The notes: a model not told the origin generated them from the letters alone. A stretch of DNA of 64,000 nt from Rhodoferax sp. (GCA_019449595.1 JAGRPL010000009.1:1-64000), one strand, 5' to 3'; shown: positions 29,718 through 43,881, numbered from the stretch's first letter. Made by a program: numbers and translations.

Positions 29718-30481
29718 GCCAGCCGCTGCCCATCACCTCGCGCGACAACCCGCTGCTCAAGGAGCTGCGCAAGGTTGCACAGGACAATATCGCCTATCGC
29801 AAGGCCGGCCGCTTCTGGGTGGAGGGTGACCACCTGTGCAGCGCCGCCCTGGTGCGCGGGTTGAAACCGGCCGTGGCCGTATTTTCAGAGCATTTTTGGC
29901 CTCAAGCCCCCGCAGAATATGCGCAGGCAGCTATCAAAAGCATAGTGATTCCGGATGCCTTGTTCCGGGAACTCAGCGGCCTGGAGTCGCCTGCCCAGGT
30001 GGGCTTTGTGCTGGATGTGCCCACCGGCGTGGCACTGCAGCCGCAGGCTTCTACGGTCATCCTGGACCGCGTGCAGGACGCTGGCAATGTGGGTTCCATC
30101 CTGCGCAGTGCCGGGGCTTTCGGTTTTCGGCAGGTGCTGGCGCTCAAGGGCACGGCGGCGCTGTGGAGCCCCAAGGTGCTGCGCGCCGGCATGGGTGCGC
30201 ACTTCGGCTTGTCGCTGCTGGAAGGCGTCTCGCTGGACGACCTGCAGGCCTTGCAGGTGCCCATCGTCGTCACCAGCTCGCACCAGGGCGACTTGATTCA
30301 AAACATCAGACTGCCCCGTTCCTGCGCCTGGGCCATGGGCCACGAAGGGCAGGGCGTGTGCCCGGAGTTGATGGGCCGCGCCAGCGTGCATGTGCGCATT
30401 GGGCAACCGGGTGGCGAAGAGTCCCTCAACGTGGCGGCAGCGGCGGCCATCTGCCTGCATGCCAGCAGCCTGGCAGCCTGA
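29714..30481 (+). CDS. TrmH/SpoU family RNA 2'-O-methyltransferase
   Basis: A 255-residue SPOUT methyltransferase. The N-terminus ([15 protein letters not shown]) is an RNA substrate-binding domain; the C-terminal knotted domain has [28 protein letters not shown] and a late [13 protein letters not shown], the three SpoU motifs. The likely target is 23S rRNA ribose, as in RlmB-like enzymes, but the exact nucleotide is not readable. Residues about 61-78 are encoded by a copy of the dispersed repeat. Confidence 0.9.
   Translation: MSQPLPITSRDNPLLKELRKVAQDNIAYRKAGRFWVEGDHLCSAALVRGLKPAVAVFSEHFWPQAPAEYAQAAIKSIVIPDALFRELSGLESPAQVGFVLDVPTGVALQPQASTVILDRVQDAGNVGSILRSAGAFGFRQVLALKGTAALWSPKVLRAGMGAHFGLSLLEGVSLDDLQALQVPIVVTSSHQGDLIQNIRLPRSCAWAMGHEGQGVCPELMGRASVHVRIGQPGGEESLNVAAAAAICLHASSLAA
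29893..29946 (+). repeat. Dispersed repeat, copy A (inside the TrmH-family gene)
   Basis: A 54-base copy running from TTTTTGGCCTCAAG to GCTATCAAAAGCATAGT with the core AATATGCGCAGG. Its last 41 bases align without gaps to copy B at 36268; about 10 bases are missing in the left half. It is read in frame as part of the methyltransferase. Confidence 0.6.
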
Positions 30482-30483
30482 AC

Positions 30484-30885
30484 ATGCCCGCACTCCACAA
30501 TCCCTTCACCCTGCGCGTCTATTGGGAAGACACCGATGCCGGTGGCGTGGTGTTCTATGCCAACTACCTCAAGTTCTTCGAGCGCGCCCGCACCGAGTGG
30601 CTGCGTTCCCGTGGCGTGGAGCAGGCTGCCCTGCAGGCGCAAACCGGTGCCATTTTCGTGGTGGCTGATGTCCAGGTGCGTTACCGGGCCTCTGCCCGGC
30701 TGGATGACCTGGTGGTGGTGACCGTGAAGGTGCTGGAGCAGGGGCAGGCCTCGCTGCTGCTGGAGCAGCAGGCCTGGCGCGGCGACACCCTGCTGGCTGA
30801 AGGGCGGGTGCGCGTAGGCTGCGTGGACGCGGCGAGCCTGCGGCCGCGGCGCATGCCCCAGCAGGTGCTGGACGTCTTGGGCTAG
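30484..30885 (+). CDS. ybgC: YbgC/FadM-type acyl-CoA thioesterase
   Basis: A 133-residue hotdog-fold thioesterase. VYWEDTDAGGVVFYANYLKFFERARTEWL (residues about 12-40) holds the catalytic Asp and the YbgC signature. Such enzymes hydrolyse short or hydroxy acyl-CoA thioesters and act with the Tol-Pal envelope system in some bacteria. It starts 2 bases after the methyltransferase stop codon. Confidence 0.92.
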   Translation: MPALHNPFTLRVYWEDTDAGGVVFYANYLKFFERARTEWLRSRGVEQAALQAQTGAIFVVADVQVRYRASARLDDLVVVTVKVLEQGQASLLLEQQAWRGDTLLAEGRVRVGCVDAASLRPRRMPQQVLDVLG

Positions 30886-30923
30886 AAAATACCCGCGGCT
30901 GCACCAGGGCGCAAGCCCTCCGC

Positions 30924-30929
30924 TATAAT
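30924..30929 (+). promoter_or_regulatory. -10 element upstream of carA
   Basis: TATAAT, a perfect -10 box, lies 124 bases before the carA start. No good -35 is present at 16-18 bases. It implies an untranslated carAB leader of about 115 bases, in which no regulatory fold was recognised. Confidence 0.55.
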
Positions 30930-31052
30930 GAGAGGCTACTCAGAAAACAGCCGTCCCAAGCGCATTTCTAGCACCTTTCCCTACCAACAACAGCAGCCAG
31001 GACTCGTTCTTGAGCGCGCTTGGGCGTACCCGTAACCCACTCGGAGAACCCA

Positions 31053-32235
31053 GTGCTCTTGTCTCTTCAGGGAACCCCCCCCCCCGCCATCCTGGCGCTC
31101 GCAGACGGCACGGTCTATATTGGCAATTCCATTGGAGCCCCCGGTTCCACCGTCGGCGAGGTCGTGTTCAACACGTCCATGACCGGCTACCAGGAGATCC
31201 TGACTGATCCCAGCTATTGCCAACAGATCGTCACCCTCACGTACCCCCACATCGGCAACTACGGCACCAACCCCGAGGACATCGAGTCCGACAAGGTGCA
31301 TGCCGCGGGCCTGATCATCCGTGATCTGCCCATGGTGGCCTCGAATTTCCGCAGCACGGCCTCCTTGAGTGAGTACCTTGTGCGCGCCGGTACCGTGGCC
31401 ATAGCCAACATTGACACCCGCCAGCTGACCCGCCAATTGCGGACCCAGGGCGCGCAGAACGGCTGCATCCTGGCGCTGACCGCCAGCGAGGCCGTGACCT
31501 CCGCAACTGTGGAGAAAGCCGTTGCGTTGGCCAAGGCGGTTCCGTCCATGTCCGGGCTGGACCTGGCCAAGGTGGTTTCCAGCACCCGCAGCTACGGCTG
31601 GACCGAGAGCGAATGGACGCTGGGTGCGGGTTACGGCCAGCAGACCGCACCGCGCTTCCATGTGGTGGCGTACGACTTTGGTGTCAAGAAGAACATCTTG
31701 CGCATGCTGGCTGAGCGCGGCTGCAAGGTCACCGTGGTGCCTGCGCAGACGCCGGCGGCCGAGGTGCTCAAGCACCAGCCCGACGGCATCTTCCTCTCCA
31801 ACGGCCCGGGTGACCCGGAACCTTGCGATTACGCCATCACGGCCGCCAAGACCCTGATCGAATCGGGCATCCCGACCTTCGGCATCTGCCTGGGGCACCA
31901 GATCATGGCCCTGGCCAGTGGTGCCAAGACCTTCAAGATGAAGTTCGGCCACCATGGCGCCAACCATCCCGTAAAGGACCTGGACAGCGGGCGTGTTTCC
32001 ATCACCAGCCAGAACCACGGTTTTGCGGTGGACGAGAAAACGCTTCCTGCCAACCTGCGCCCCACCCACATCAGCCTGTTTGACAACACGCTGCAGGGGT
32101 TGGAGCGCACCGACAAGCCGGCGTTCTGCTTCCAGGGTCACCCCGAAGCATCTCCCGGCCCGCACGACATTGGTTACCTGTTCGAGCGCTTCATTGCGTT
32201 GATGGAAAAACACAGCACGGCAGTGGAGAAGAAGA

Positions 32236-32243
<8 letters not shown>
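31053..32243 (+). CDS. carA: Carbamoyl-phosphate synthase small subunit
   Basis: A 396-residue glutamine amidotransferase subunit that supplies ammonia to CarB for arginine and pyrimidine synthesis. The N-terminal domain has [20 protein letters not shown]; the class I GATase domain has [10 protein letters not shown], the catalytic Cys in GICLGHQ and the His-Glu pair near the end ([11 protein letters not shown]). GTG 31053 has GGAG 6 bases upstream; a TTG at 31020 lacks a site. The stop overlaps carB by 8 bases. Confidence 0.96.
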
Positions 32244-35490
<3,247 letters not shown>

Positions 35491-35494
35491 GTGT

Positions 35495-35503
35495 TGGCAT
35501 AAT
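35495..35503 (+). promoter_or_regulatory. Extended -10 promoter candidate of greA
   Basis: TGGCATAAT is an extended -10 element 90 bases before greA, starting 5 bases after the carB stop. Transcripts would start near 35510, just before the hairpin at 35519, making that hairpin part of a greA leader. Confidence 0.45.
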
Positions 35504-35518
35504 CCAGCCTAGCTTGCA

Positions 35519-35563
35519 AAGGACAGTGCGGCGTGCAAACGCTGCGCTGTCCTTGTTATTTTT
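35519..35563 (+). terminator. Terminator after carB or attenuator in the greA leader
   Basis: A 15-bp stem (35519-35533 with 35540-35554, two G-T wobbles) and a 6-base loop is followed by TTATTTTT. It can end carAB transcripts. If transcription also starts at the element at 35495, it would release a short leader RNA of about 50 bases. Confidence 0.85.
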
Positions 35564-35592
35564 GACGACAGCTTTTTAAACCCCTGTTTCTT

Positions 35593-36069
35593 ATGGCAAC
35601 CATTCCAATTACCAAACGCGGCGCTGAAATCCTCAAGGCTGAGCTGCACAAGCTCAAGACCGTGGAACGTCCTTCGGTGATCAGCGCAATTTCGGAAGCC
35701 CGTGCCCAGGGCGACCTGAGCGAAAACGCCGAATACGAAGCGGCCAAAGACCGCCAGGGTTTCATTGAAGGCCGCATCCAGGAAGTGGAAGGCAAGTTGT
35801 CGGCGGCGCAGATCATCGACCCGTCCGAACTCGACGCCGGTGGCAAGGTGGTGTTTGGCGCCACCGTGGAGCTGGAAGAAGAGGAAACCGGGGAACGGGT
35901 GACGTACCAGATCGTGGGTGAAGACGAGGCCGACCTGAAGTTTGGCCGGGTCAACATCAGCTCCCCCATTGCCCGTGCCCTGATCGGCAAGGAAGAGGGC
36001 GATACCGCCGAGGTGCAGGCACCGGGCGGCATCAAGGCTTACGAAATCGTCGCGGTGCGCTACATCTGA
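35593..36069 (+). CDS. greA: Transcription elongation factor GreA
   Basis: A 158-residue factor that stimulates transcript cleavage by stalled RNA polymerase. The N-terminal coiled coil (residues 1-75) carries the acidic tip [18 protein letters not shown]; the C-terminal FKBP-like domain has [16 protein letters not shown]. The stop shares a base with the next start (TGATG). Confidence 0.96.
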   Translation: MATIPITKRGAEILKAELHKLKTVERPSVISAISEARAQGDLSENAEYEAAKDRQGFIEGRIQEVEGKLSAAQIIDPSELDAGGKVVFGATVELEEEETGERVTYQIVGEDEADLKFGRVNISSPIARALIGKEEGDTAEVQAPGGIKAYEIVAVRYI

Positions 36070-36506
36070 TGCGAATGCCGGCCTTGCATGCGCTGCCGCT
36101 GTGGGTGGCGGCGGCCTGGTGGGGCAGCCTTACCACGCTGGGGTTCTTCGTGGTCCCGATGCTGTTCGTGCACCTGCCCAGCCCGGCGCTGGCCGGCGCC
36201 ATGGCGGGCAAGCTCTTTTCTGCCCAGACCGGCATCTCGGTGGTGTGTGGGTTGGCCCTGCTGTTGATTTTTCGCTCAAAACAGCCGATAGCGCCCGTGG
36301 ATACTGCGCAGAGTGCTACTCTTTTTGTAGTGACCGGTGTCTTGCTGGCGCTGCTGGTGGAGTTCGGCGTGTCGCCCCACATCCTGGCGCGCGACAACCT
36401 GGCGCTGTGGCACCGGGTCGGAACGGCGATGTATGTGGGGCAGTGGCTGTGCGCTTGCGTTGTTTTTGGCAAGCTTGCCCGGCCCTCTTGGCGAAATCAG
36501 GTCTGA
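36069..36506 (+). CDS. DUF4149 (TMEM205-like) membrane protein
   Basis: A 145-residue inner-membrane protein with four hydrophobic segments (about 8-33, 45-66, 82-100, 115-137) and the family pattern WWGSLTTLGFFVVPMLF. No molecular function is established for the bacterial members. It is translationally coupled to greA and converges on yhbY, overlapping it by 10 bases. The loop at residues about 67-88 is encoded by dispersed repeat copy B. Confidence 0.82.
   Translation: MRMPALHALPLWVAAAWWGSLTTLGFFVVPMLFVHLPSPALAGAMAGKLFSAQTGISVVCGLALLLIFRSKQPIAPVDTAQSATLFVVTGVLLALLVEFGVSPHILARDNLALWHRVGTAMYVGQWLCACVVFGKLARPSWRNQV
36268..36331 (+). repeat. Dispersed repeat, copy B (inside the DUF4149 gene)
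   Basis: A 64-base copy from TTTTTCGCTCAAAACAGCC to GCTACTCTTTTTGTAGT. It shares the block ATACTGCGCAGA and the GCTA...TAG terminal arms with copy C at 61566, which has the same length. It is translated in frame between the second and third membrane segments. Confidence 0.6.
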
Positions 36507-36973
36507 CTGCGTTTCTTGACGCTGACCTGGGGCTTGGGTTTGGCGCGCTTCACATTGCCGCCGGCGGTCAGGCGCTGGTTGCCCAGCACGCGCAGGGTCT
36601 TGACTTCCGGGCGCTGGCCGGCGCGCTTGCTGTATTTCAGCACCTTGAAGTCGCGGGGGCCGGCCATGCGGTCTTCATCGACGGCGCGTTCCTTCTCGAC
36701 CTTGGGGCGCCACAGCACCAGCAGCTTGCCGATGTGCTGGATGGGGGCGGCGTTGAGTTCGTCAGCCAGGGACTGGAACATGGCTTCGCGCGCGACGCGG
36801 TCGTCCGAGAAAACGCGGACCTTGATGAGGCCATGGGCGTTCAGGGCGGCGTTGATTTCTTTTTTGACGGCCTCGGTCAGGCCGTCTCCGCCAACCATCA
36901 CGACGGGGTCGAGGTGGTGGGCTTCGGCCCGGTGTTCTTTACGCTGGGCGGGTGTCAATTGAATTAGGGGCAT
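36497..36973 (-). CDS. yhbY: YhbY-family RNA-binding protein (CRM domain)
   Basis: A 158-residue protein. Residues 1-97 form the CRM domain ([20 protein letters not shown], then [12 protein letters not shown]), which binds pre-50S rRNA in E. coli YhbY. A basic C-terminal extension ([10 protein letters not shown]... [15 protein letters not shown]) is longer than in E. coli. Divergent from rlmE with 59 bases between the starts, the usual arrangement of these two ribosome-biogenesis genes. Confidence 0.92.
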   Translation of the reverse strand: MPLIQLTPAQRKEHRAEAHHLDPVVMVGGDGLTEAVKKEINAALNAHGLIKVRVFSDDRVAREAMFQSLADELNAAPIQHIGKLLVLWRPKVEKERAVDEDRMAGPRDFKVLKYSKRAGQRPEVKTLRVLGNQRLTAGGNVKRAKPKPQVSVKKRSQT

Positions 36974-37032
36974 GGCGCTATTATCGGTCGATTGGACGGC
37001 CCGCGGTAGGGCCGCTTCCTCAGAAAGCCAGA

Positions 37033-37704
37033 ATGAAAACTCCCAGCAAGGGCAAAAAGGTCAACAAGGCCTGGTTGCACGACCATATCAACGACCCCTA
37101 CGTCAAGTTGGCGAACCGGGAGGGGTACCGCGCGCGCGCGGCCTACAAGCTCAAGGAAATTGACGAGGCGCTGGGGCTGATCAAGCCCGGCCAGCTGGTG
37201 GTGGACCTGGGCTGTACCCCGGGTGCCTGGAGCCAGTATGTGCGCCGGCGCCTGTCGCCCTCGGGGGCGGCGGTGGGTGAACTCGACGGCACCATCATCG
37301 GCCTGGACCTGCTGCCCATGGAGGCGATTGAGGGGGTGACCTTCATCCAGGGCGATTTCCGCGAGGCCGAGGTGCTGGAGCAGCTGACCCAGGCGCTGCA
37401 GGGGCGCCAGGCGGACGTGGTGGTGTCGGATATGGCGCCCAACCTGTCGGGCATCGCATCGGCGGATGCCGCCCGCATTGAGTACCTGGTCGAACTGGCC
37501 ATCGAATTCGCCCAAAACCACATGAAACCCAGCGGTGCACTGGTGGCCAAGGTATTCCACGGCGGCAGCTACAACGCCGTGGTGCAGCGTTTCAAGGACG
37601 CATTTGAGGTGGTCAAGCCGTTCAAGCCCAAGGCCTCGCGGGACCGTTCCTCCGAGACCTTCCTGGTGGGCCTGGGGCTCCGGCACGCGCAGGGCCGGGG
37701 TTAG
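37033..37704 (+). CDS. rlmE: 23S rRNA (uridine-2552 2'-O) methyltransferase RlmE/FtsJ
   Basis: A 223-residue heat-shock methyltransferase of A-site U2552. The SAM loop reads [12 protein letters not shown] (more often DLGAAPGGWSQ); [11 protein letters not shown], the catalytic Lys in [11 protein letters not shown] and [16 protein letters not shown] complete the K-D-K-E active site. ATG 37033 is chosen because the Lys in [11 protein letters not shown] follows at normal distance. ftsH lies downstream, as in E. coli. Confidence 0.95.
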   Translation: MKTPSKGKKVNKAWLHDHINDPYVKLANREGYRARAAYKLKEIDEALGLIKPGQLVVDLGCTPGAWSQYVRRRLSPSGAAVGELDGTIIGLDLLPMEAIEGVTFIQGDFREAEVLEQLTQALQGRQADVVVSDMAPNLSGIASADAARIEYLVELAIEFAQNHMKPSGALVAKVFHGGSYNAVVQRFKDAFEVVKPFKPKASRDRSSETFLVGLGLRHAQGRG

Positions 37705-37789
37705 TCCTGCCGGTTGGGCGGCGGCCAATAGCGGGGCTAAATCCATCCTGTTCATGGGGCCGGAAACGCGAAAAAACCGCGCCAATTGC

Positions 37790-37817
37790 CTTGAAACGCC
37801 TAAAATGGGACCCAGAT
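37790..37817 (+). promoter_or_regulatory. Heat-shock (sigma-32 type) promoter of ftsH
   Basis: CTTGAAA (37790-37796), a 14-base spacer, then CCCAGAT (37811-37817) match the sigma-32 consensus CTTGAAA and CCCATnT at 12 of 13 defined positions. It predicts a transcript start near 37825, 33 bases ahead of ftsH. ftsH is a known sigma-32 gene in E. coli. Confidence 0.65.
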
Positions 37818-37857
37818 ATGCACGGTATTTCTACTTGTGCCCCTATTGGAGCTTCGC

Positions 37858-39774
<1,917 letters not shown>

Positions 39775-39793
39775 GCGGTCATCCGACAACCAG

Positions 39794-39815
39794 ACGGGGC
39801 CTTGTGCCCCGTTTT
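39794..39815 (+). terminator. Terminator after ftsH
   Basis: ACGGGGC (39794-39800) pairs with GCCCCGT (39806-39812) around a 5-base loop and runs into TTTT. It lies 20 bases after the ftsH stop and 18 before folP, so folP-glmM is partly uncoupled from ftsH. Confidence 0.75.
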
Positions 39816-39833
39816 GCTTTTCCAAGGAACTCC

Positions 39834-40721
39834 ATGCATTGGCAAACCAGCCGTTTTTTGATTGACCTGGCGCGCCCGCAGGTGATGGGCATTGTCAATG
39901 CCACCCCCGATTCCTTTTCCGATGGCGGCTTGTATGCCGCGCGCGGCGGGGCGCTGGCGCACTGCGAGCAGCTGCTGGCCGACGGAGCCGACATACTGGA
40001 CATTGGCGGCGAGTCCACGCGCCCCGGTGCGCCGGCGGTGTCGCTGGAGGAGGAGTTGGCCCGGGTGCTGCCGGTCGTGCGGCACGCCGTGACGCTGGGG
40101 GTTCCGGTGTCGGTGGATACCTACAAGCCGCAGGTGATGCAGGCGGTGCTGGACCTGGGGGCGGACATCATCAACGACATCTGGGCCCTGCGCTGGCAGG
40201 CACAGCCCGGTGGGCTGACCGGCCGCCAGGTGGTGGCCGCCCACGCACGGTGCGGCGTGTGCCTGATGCACATGCACCGCGAGCCGCAGACCATGCAGGT
40301 GGCGCCCATGGAAGGCGACGTGGTGCCGCAGGTGCTATTGTTTTTGCAGCAAGCTGCGCAGGAACTGCGGGCCTTGGGCGTCGATTCGGCACGTATTTGC
40401 ATAGACCCGGGAATCGGGTTCGGCAAGACAGTGGAGCAGAACTTTGCCCTGCTGGCACGCCAGGCCGAGCTGCTGCCGCTGGGCTATCCACTGCTGGCGG
40501 GTTGGTCGCGCAAATCCTCGCTGGCGGGCATGGCCCGGCAGACGCCGGGCGCGCCGGTCACACTGGACGTGCGCGAGCGCCTGGTGCCCAGCGTGGCCGC
40601 GGCACTCCTGGCGGTGCACAATGGCGCCCACGTGGTGCGCGTGCACGACGTCCAGGAAACGGTGCAGGCGCTGCGGGTGCTGGAAACCATGCGAGAACAA
40701 CAGATCAAGGTGAGGACATGA
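39834..40721 (+). CDS. folP: Dihydropteroate synthase
   Basis: A 295-residue folate enzyme condensing dihydropterin diphosphate with p-aminobenzoate, the sulfonamide target. [27 protein letters not shown] and [13 protein letters not shown] are the pterin-binding motifs; AGWSRKSSL is the late loop. ATG 39834 has AAGGAA upstream. The stop overlaps the glmM start by four bases, the usual folP-glmM coupling. Confidence 0.95.
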   Translation: MHWQTSRFLIDLARPQVMGIVNATPDSFSDGGLYAARGGALAHCEQLLADGADILDIGGESTRPGAPAVSLEEELARVLPVVRHAVTLGVPVSVDTYKPQVMQAVLDLGADIINDIWALRWQAQPGGLTGRQVVAAHARCGVCLMHMHREPQTMQVAPMEGDVVPQVLLFLQQAAQELRALGVDSARICIDPGIGFGKTVEQNFALLARQAELLPLGYPLLAGWSRKSSLAGMARQTPGAPVTLDVRERLVPSVAAALLAVHNGAHVVRVHDVQETVQALRVLETMREQQIKVRT

Positions 40722-42049
40722 CAAGAAAATATTTTGGCACCGACGGCATCCGTGGCACGGTTGGCCAAGCCCCCATTACCCCCGACTTCGTGCTGCGCCT
40801 GGCGCACGCCGTCGGCCGCGTGCTGAAGAAGACCGAATCGCGCCCCACCGTGCTGATCGGCAAGGACACCCGCATCTCCGGCTACATGCTGGAGAGCGCG
40901 CTGGAAAGCGGCTTCAACTCCGCCGGCGTGGACGTGGTGTTGCTCGGGCCGCTGCCCACCCCCGGCGTGGCCTACCTCACGCGCGCGCAGCGTGCTTCGC
41001 TGGGTGTGGTCATCAGCGCCAGCCACAACGCCTACCCGGACAACGGCATCAAGTTTTTCAGCGCCCAGGGCACCAAGCTGACCGACGCCTGGGAGCAGGC
41101 GGTGGAAGCCGCGCTGGACGAACCGCCCGTGTGGGCCGACTCCGCTTCGCTGGGCAAGACCCGCCGCCTGGACGATGCCGCGGGCCGTTACATCGAATTC
41201 TGCAAAAGCACGTTTGCCAACGACCTCACGCTCAAGGGCATGAAGATCGTGGTGGACGCGGCGCATGGCGCGGCGTACCACATCGCCCCCAAGGTGTTCC
41301 ACGAACTCGGTGCCGAGGTGGTGGCCATCGGCTGCGCGCCGGACGGCCTGAACATCAACCACGAGGTGGGCGCCACCCACACCGACGCACTGGTGGCCGC
41401 GGTCAAGGCGAACCATGCCGACTACGGCGTGGCACTCGACGGCGATGCCGACCGCCTGATGATGGTCGACGCTTCGGGCCGGCTGTTCAACGGCGACGAA
41501 CTGCTGTACCTGATGGCGGACGAACGCATTGGGCGTGACGAGAACGTGCCCGGCGTGGTCGGCACGCTCATGACCAACATGGCGGTGGAAGTGGCGTTCA
41601 AGAAACGCGGCGTGCAGTTTGTGCGCGCCAAGGTGGGCGATCGTTATGTACTGGAAGAGCTGCACAAGCACAAGTGGCTGCTGGGCGGCGAAGGCTCGGG
41701 TCACCTGCTGGCGCTGGACAAGCAGACCACTGGCGACGGCCTGGTGTCGGCGCTGCAGGTGCTGCAGACCTGCGTGCGCAGCGAGCGCAGCATGGCGCAG
41801 CTGCTGGCCGACGTGACGCTGTTCCCGCAGACCCTGATCAACGTGCGCCTGCAGCCGGGCCAGGACTGGAAGACCAACACGCGGCTGGCCTCAGAGACCA
41901 AGGCGGTGGAAGCCGAGCTGGGCGACCATGGCCGTGTGCTGATCCGCGCCAGCGGCACCGAACCGCTGGTGCGGGTGATGGTGGAAGCGCGCGATGCGGC
42001 GCAGGCACAGGCGTGTGCGGAGCGGTTGGCGGCGACACTCAGGGTTTGA
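40718..42049 (+). CDS. glmM: Phosphoglucosamine mutase
   Basis: A 443-residue enzyme making glucosamine-1-phosphate for peptidoglycan and LPS. It opens with [13 protein letters not shown]; the phosphoserine site is [16 protein letters not shown], the metal loop DGDADRLMM and the C-terminal phosphate loop [15 protein letters not shown] 40718 overlaps folP. In related genomes the pst/pho genes often follow glmM; here accessory DNA intervenes. Confidence 0.96.
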   Translation: MTRKYFGTDGIRGTVGQAPITPDFVLRLAHAVGRVLKKTESRPTVLIGKDTRISGYMLESALESGFNSAGVDVVLLGPLPTPGVAYLTRAQRASLGVVISASHNAYPDNGIKFFSAQGTKLTDAWEQAVEAALDEPPVWADSASLGKTRRLDDAAGRYIEFCKSTFANDLTLKGMKIVVDAAHGAAYHIAPKVFHELGAEVVAIGCAPDGLNINHEVGATHTDALVAAVKANHADYGVALDGDADRLMMVDASGRLFNGDELLYLMADERIGRDENVPGVVGTLMTNMAVEVAFKKRGVQFVRAKVGDRYVLEELHKHKWLLGGEGSGHLLALDKQTTGDGLVSALQVLQTCVRSERSMAQLLADVTLFPQTLINVRLQPGQDWKTNTRLASETKAVEAELGDHGRVLIRASGTEPLVRVMVEARDAAQAQACAERLAATLRV

Positions 42050-42422
42050 TGGCGACCGGTTGGTTTTGACGGCTTTGGGCCAGTTGCGGTCGTAGGTAAA
42101 TGACTGTTTTGGAGCGCTCGTTTATTCATCGACTCGAATTCCCAAATTCACCCGATTGGGGGATATTCAGGTCAGCCTCTGATGGTCAGAATTGCAGCGG
42201 AAGCGTTCATCCAGCTTAGGCCCCAATTCGCGGAGAACCTGACAAGAATGCGCTAAGCTTTCTGGCGACTTTATCGCTTTTAATATACCTGTACGTTCAC
42301 CCAACCGCGAGACATAAGCACATGATTCGCAAAGAAGTTTTTGGAAATCTTCTGTCGCGTTATCCGACTGGCTGCCCTGTTATCCCGCAGTTTTGCCGGA
42401 TATATCAAAGTTAAGAGGCAAT
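42050..42422. other. Non-coding stretch at the border of the accessory region
   Basis: These 373 bases are more AT-rich than their surroundings. They hold no supported gene, repeat, terminator or clear attC site. A 30-codon reading frame at 42322-42414 has no ribosome site or similarity. ACCCAAC near 42298 fits the attC left-box consensus but lacks a partner. The last 12 bases carry the AGAGG ribosome site of the next gene. Confidence 0.6.
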
Positions 42423-42725
42423 ATGTACTGTCCTAGTTGTGGTGCCGAAAATTTGAACACAGATATGCGTTGTCTGCGGTGTGGAACTAGCCTAATCGGT
42501 GAAACCGTTGGGGGATCTGACACGTATCGCAATGCCGCTCGCGCCGTGGATATGCGCATCTTTGGGCGAATAGGTGCCTTTGTCGGTTTCGCCCTTACCT
42601 TCGCCCTTAGCAGGACCGTGTTCTCGAGTTTGTATTTCAGCGACAAGGAAACTTACATGGCGGCAATAGTCGCCGCAGTGGTTTTCGGATTCGTTGGCCG
42701 ATTTATCGCGAGCAGAAGAATATGA
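42423..42725 (+). CDS. Small zinc-ribbon membrane protein (cassette gene 1)
   Basis: A 100-residue protein of unknown function. Residues 1-22 form a zinc ribbon (MYCPSCGAEN, then RCLRCGTSL: CxxC, 12 residues, CxxC). Hydrophobic segments at about 46-66 and 78-95 suggest two membrane spans. AGAGG lies 5 bases before ATG 42423. The stop codon is 3 bases before an attC-like site, the normal layout of an integron cassette. Base composition is more AT-rich than the core genes. Confidence 0.72.
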   Translation: MYCPSCGAENLNTDMRCLRCGTSLIGETVGGSDTYRNAARAVDMRIFGRIGAFVGFALTFALSRTVFSSLYFSDKETYMAAIVAAVVFGFVGRFIASRRI

Positions 42726-42728
42726 GCC

Positions 42729-42789
42729 ACTTAACTGGTCGGCCAACACTGATCGGCCTTCGGCTGACCAGTTGCCTCCAACGTTAAAT
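42729..42789 (+). other. attC-like recombination site 1
   Basis: A 61-base imperfect palindrome. The outer boxes are ACTTAAC (42729-42735, consensus RYYYAAC) and GTTAAAT (42783-42789, consensus GTTRRRY). Inner boxes GGCCAAC (42741-42747) and GTTGCC (42771-42776) pair with one unpaired C on the left arm, as in true attC sites, with 5- and 6-base spacers. The centre folds as TCGGCC-TTC-GGCTGA. The next gene starts 3 bases after the right box. No integrase gene is in the window. Confidence 0.6.
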
Positions 42790-42792
42790 CCC

Positions 42793-43305
42793 ATGACAGC
42801 CATCCACGTGCGTCGCGCGATCAACGGAACCGCAAGGGCGCTTTACGCGGTGCTGTACATGTTTGTGGCGGCGCTCTTCTTCACTGTCTTGCATCACTTC
42901 TTGGTTTCCGCTCAGTTCTTAGCAGTCGCTGCGGTATGCGCGCCAACTCTGGCTCTACTTTTTGGCTTCGCAGGTGTACTTTACGGCCGAGCGCGTGCGC
43001 TGCCCAAGGGGCCAGATCAACAGCGCTGCCTCTACGCTGCGGAGCGAGCTCTTCAGGCTGCCTTGGTATTCATGACTGCTGTCGCAGTCGGTGCCTTAAT
43101 CGCATCCTTTTTGTGGGTAATGGGACAGCAATCACCTTCGTTGCTTCAAGACCGAACTAGGCTGCTCTTGTGGTTCAGTATTCCAATATTCTTGGCGCTA
43201 ATGGCGTTCGGTGCGTTTTTCTTCGCCTTCCGCGCCGTGGGGCACCAATTGCTTCGCTGGGTGCATGTGCGGCCTCTGGCCCGAAGGCTCAGAAATGGGA
43301 CTTAA
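42793..43305 (+). CDS. Hypothetical membrane protein (cassette gene 2)
   Basis: A 170-residue protein without recognised family. Four hydrophobic segments (about 17-37, 43-64, 87-110, 124-147) suggest an integral membrane protein; the C-terminus is basic (RWVHVRPLARRLRNGT). ATG 42793 lies 3 bases after attC-like site 1 and the TAA stop is inside the left box of site 2, so the gene plus site 2 form one cassette of about 567 bases. Function unknown. Confidence 0.7.
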   Translation: MTAIHVRRAINGTARALYAVLYMFVAALFFTVLHHFLVSAQFLAVAAVCAPTLALLFGFAGVLYGRARALPKGPDQQRCLYAAERALQAALVFMTAVAVGALIASFLWVMGQQSPSLLQDRTRLLLWFSIPIFLALMAFGAFFFAFRAVGHQLLRWVHVRPLARRLRNGT

Positions 43306-43356
43306 CATGTCGCTACATCGGACCGCCTACGGCGGTCGCTGAACTTCACGTTAAAC
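43300..43356 (+). other. attC-like recombination site 2
   Basis: A 57-base element bounded by ACTTAAC (43300-43306) and GTTAAAC (43350-43356). Its right simple site is canonical: GCTGAAC, 5-base spacer TTCAC, GTTAAAC. The centre is a perfect stem GACCGCC-TAC-GGCGGTC. The left inner box is degenerate and pairs poorly with GCTGAAC, so recombination activity may be reduced. The left box supplies the stop codon of the preceding gene. Confidence 0.6.
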
Positions 43357-43394
43357 GTCCGTTTTCCCTTGCCCTGGATGTCTGCCTCGGGTCG

Positions 43395-43422
43395 AAAACA
43401 GAAGCCTGAAGAGCTGGCTTCT
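43395..43422 (-). terminator. Terminator of the ars operon
   Basis: On the minus strand AGAAGCC pairs with GGCTTCT across a 9-base loop and is followed by GTTTTC. It lies 14 bases after the arsC stop codon. The T-run is short, so strength is moderate. Confidence 0.6.
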
Positions 43423-43436
43423 ATGGCTTGTCCGAA

Positions 43437-43859
43437 TTAAATCCGCCGCCCCTGCGCATCCACAACCGCTTCCCCATCCTCCTTGCTGAAGGCTCCGCGC
43501 TGCGGCTGCGGCAGGATGTCCAGCACCAGTTCCGACGGCCGGCACAGGCGGGTTCCCAGCGGCGTCACCACCAGCGGGCGGTTGATCAGGACCGGGTGGG
43601 CCAGCATGGCGTTCACCAGTTCTTCGTCGCTGCACGCCGGATCATTCAACCCAAGTTCGGCACAGATGGCTTCCTTGCTGCGCAGGATTTCGCGCGCGGA
43701 AAGACCGCTGGCGACGATCAGGGCCAGCAATTGTTCGCGCGTCGGTGGCGTCTTCAGGTACTCGATGACCGTGGGCTCGACACCGCTGTTGCGGATCATG
43801 GCCAGGGTGTTGCGCGAGGTGCCGCACTTGGGGTTGTGGTAGATCGTGATGGTGCTCAT
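43437..43859 (-). CDS. arsC: Arsenate reductase (glutaredoxin-dependent)
   Basis: A 140-residue ArsC of the glutaredoxin-coupled type that reduces arsenate to arsenite. ITIYHNPKCGTSRN carries the catalytic Cys12; the substrate-binding Arg residues in LINRPLVVTPLGTRLCRP are present. Start 43859 gives the family N-terminus MSTITIYH; an ATG at 43919 would overlap acr3. It is the last gene of the ars operon. Confidence 0.94.
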   Translation of the reverse strand: MSTITIYHNPKCGTSRNTLAMIRNSGVEPTVIEYLKTPPTREQLLALIVASGLSAREILRSKEAICAELGLNDPACSDEELVNAMLAHPVLINRPLVVTPLGTRLCRPSELVLDILPQPQRGAFSKEDGEAVVDAQGRRI

Positions 43860-43881
43860 GGGGTGGTTCTCTTGCAGAGGG

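Noticed and set aside
27044-29833. 929-codon open frame on the minus strand
   Set aside because: It spans several well-supported plus-strand genes (lpxA, lpxB, rnhB) and has no coherent domain.
40330-40390. Possible fourth copy of the dispersed repeat in folP
   Set aside because: Only GCTAT, CTGCGCAG and CTTGG agree; the residues there are normal for dihydropteroate synthase.
42298-42422. An attC site in front of the first cassette gene
   Set aside because: ACCCAAC and GTTAAGA only partly fit the boxes, and no inner boxes pair; the left border of the array stays undefined.
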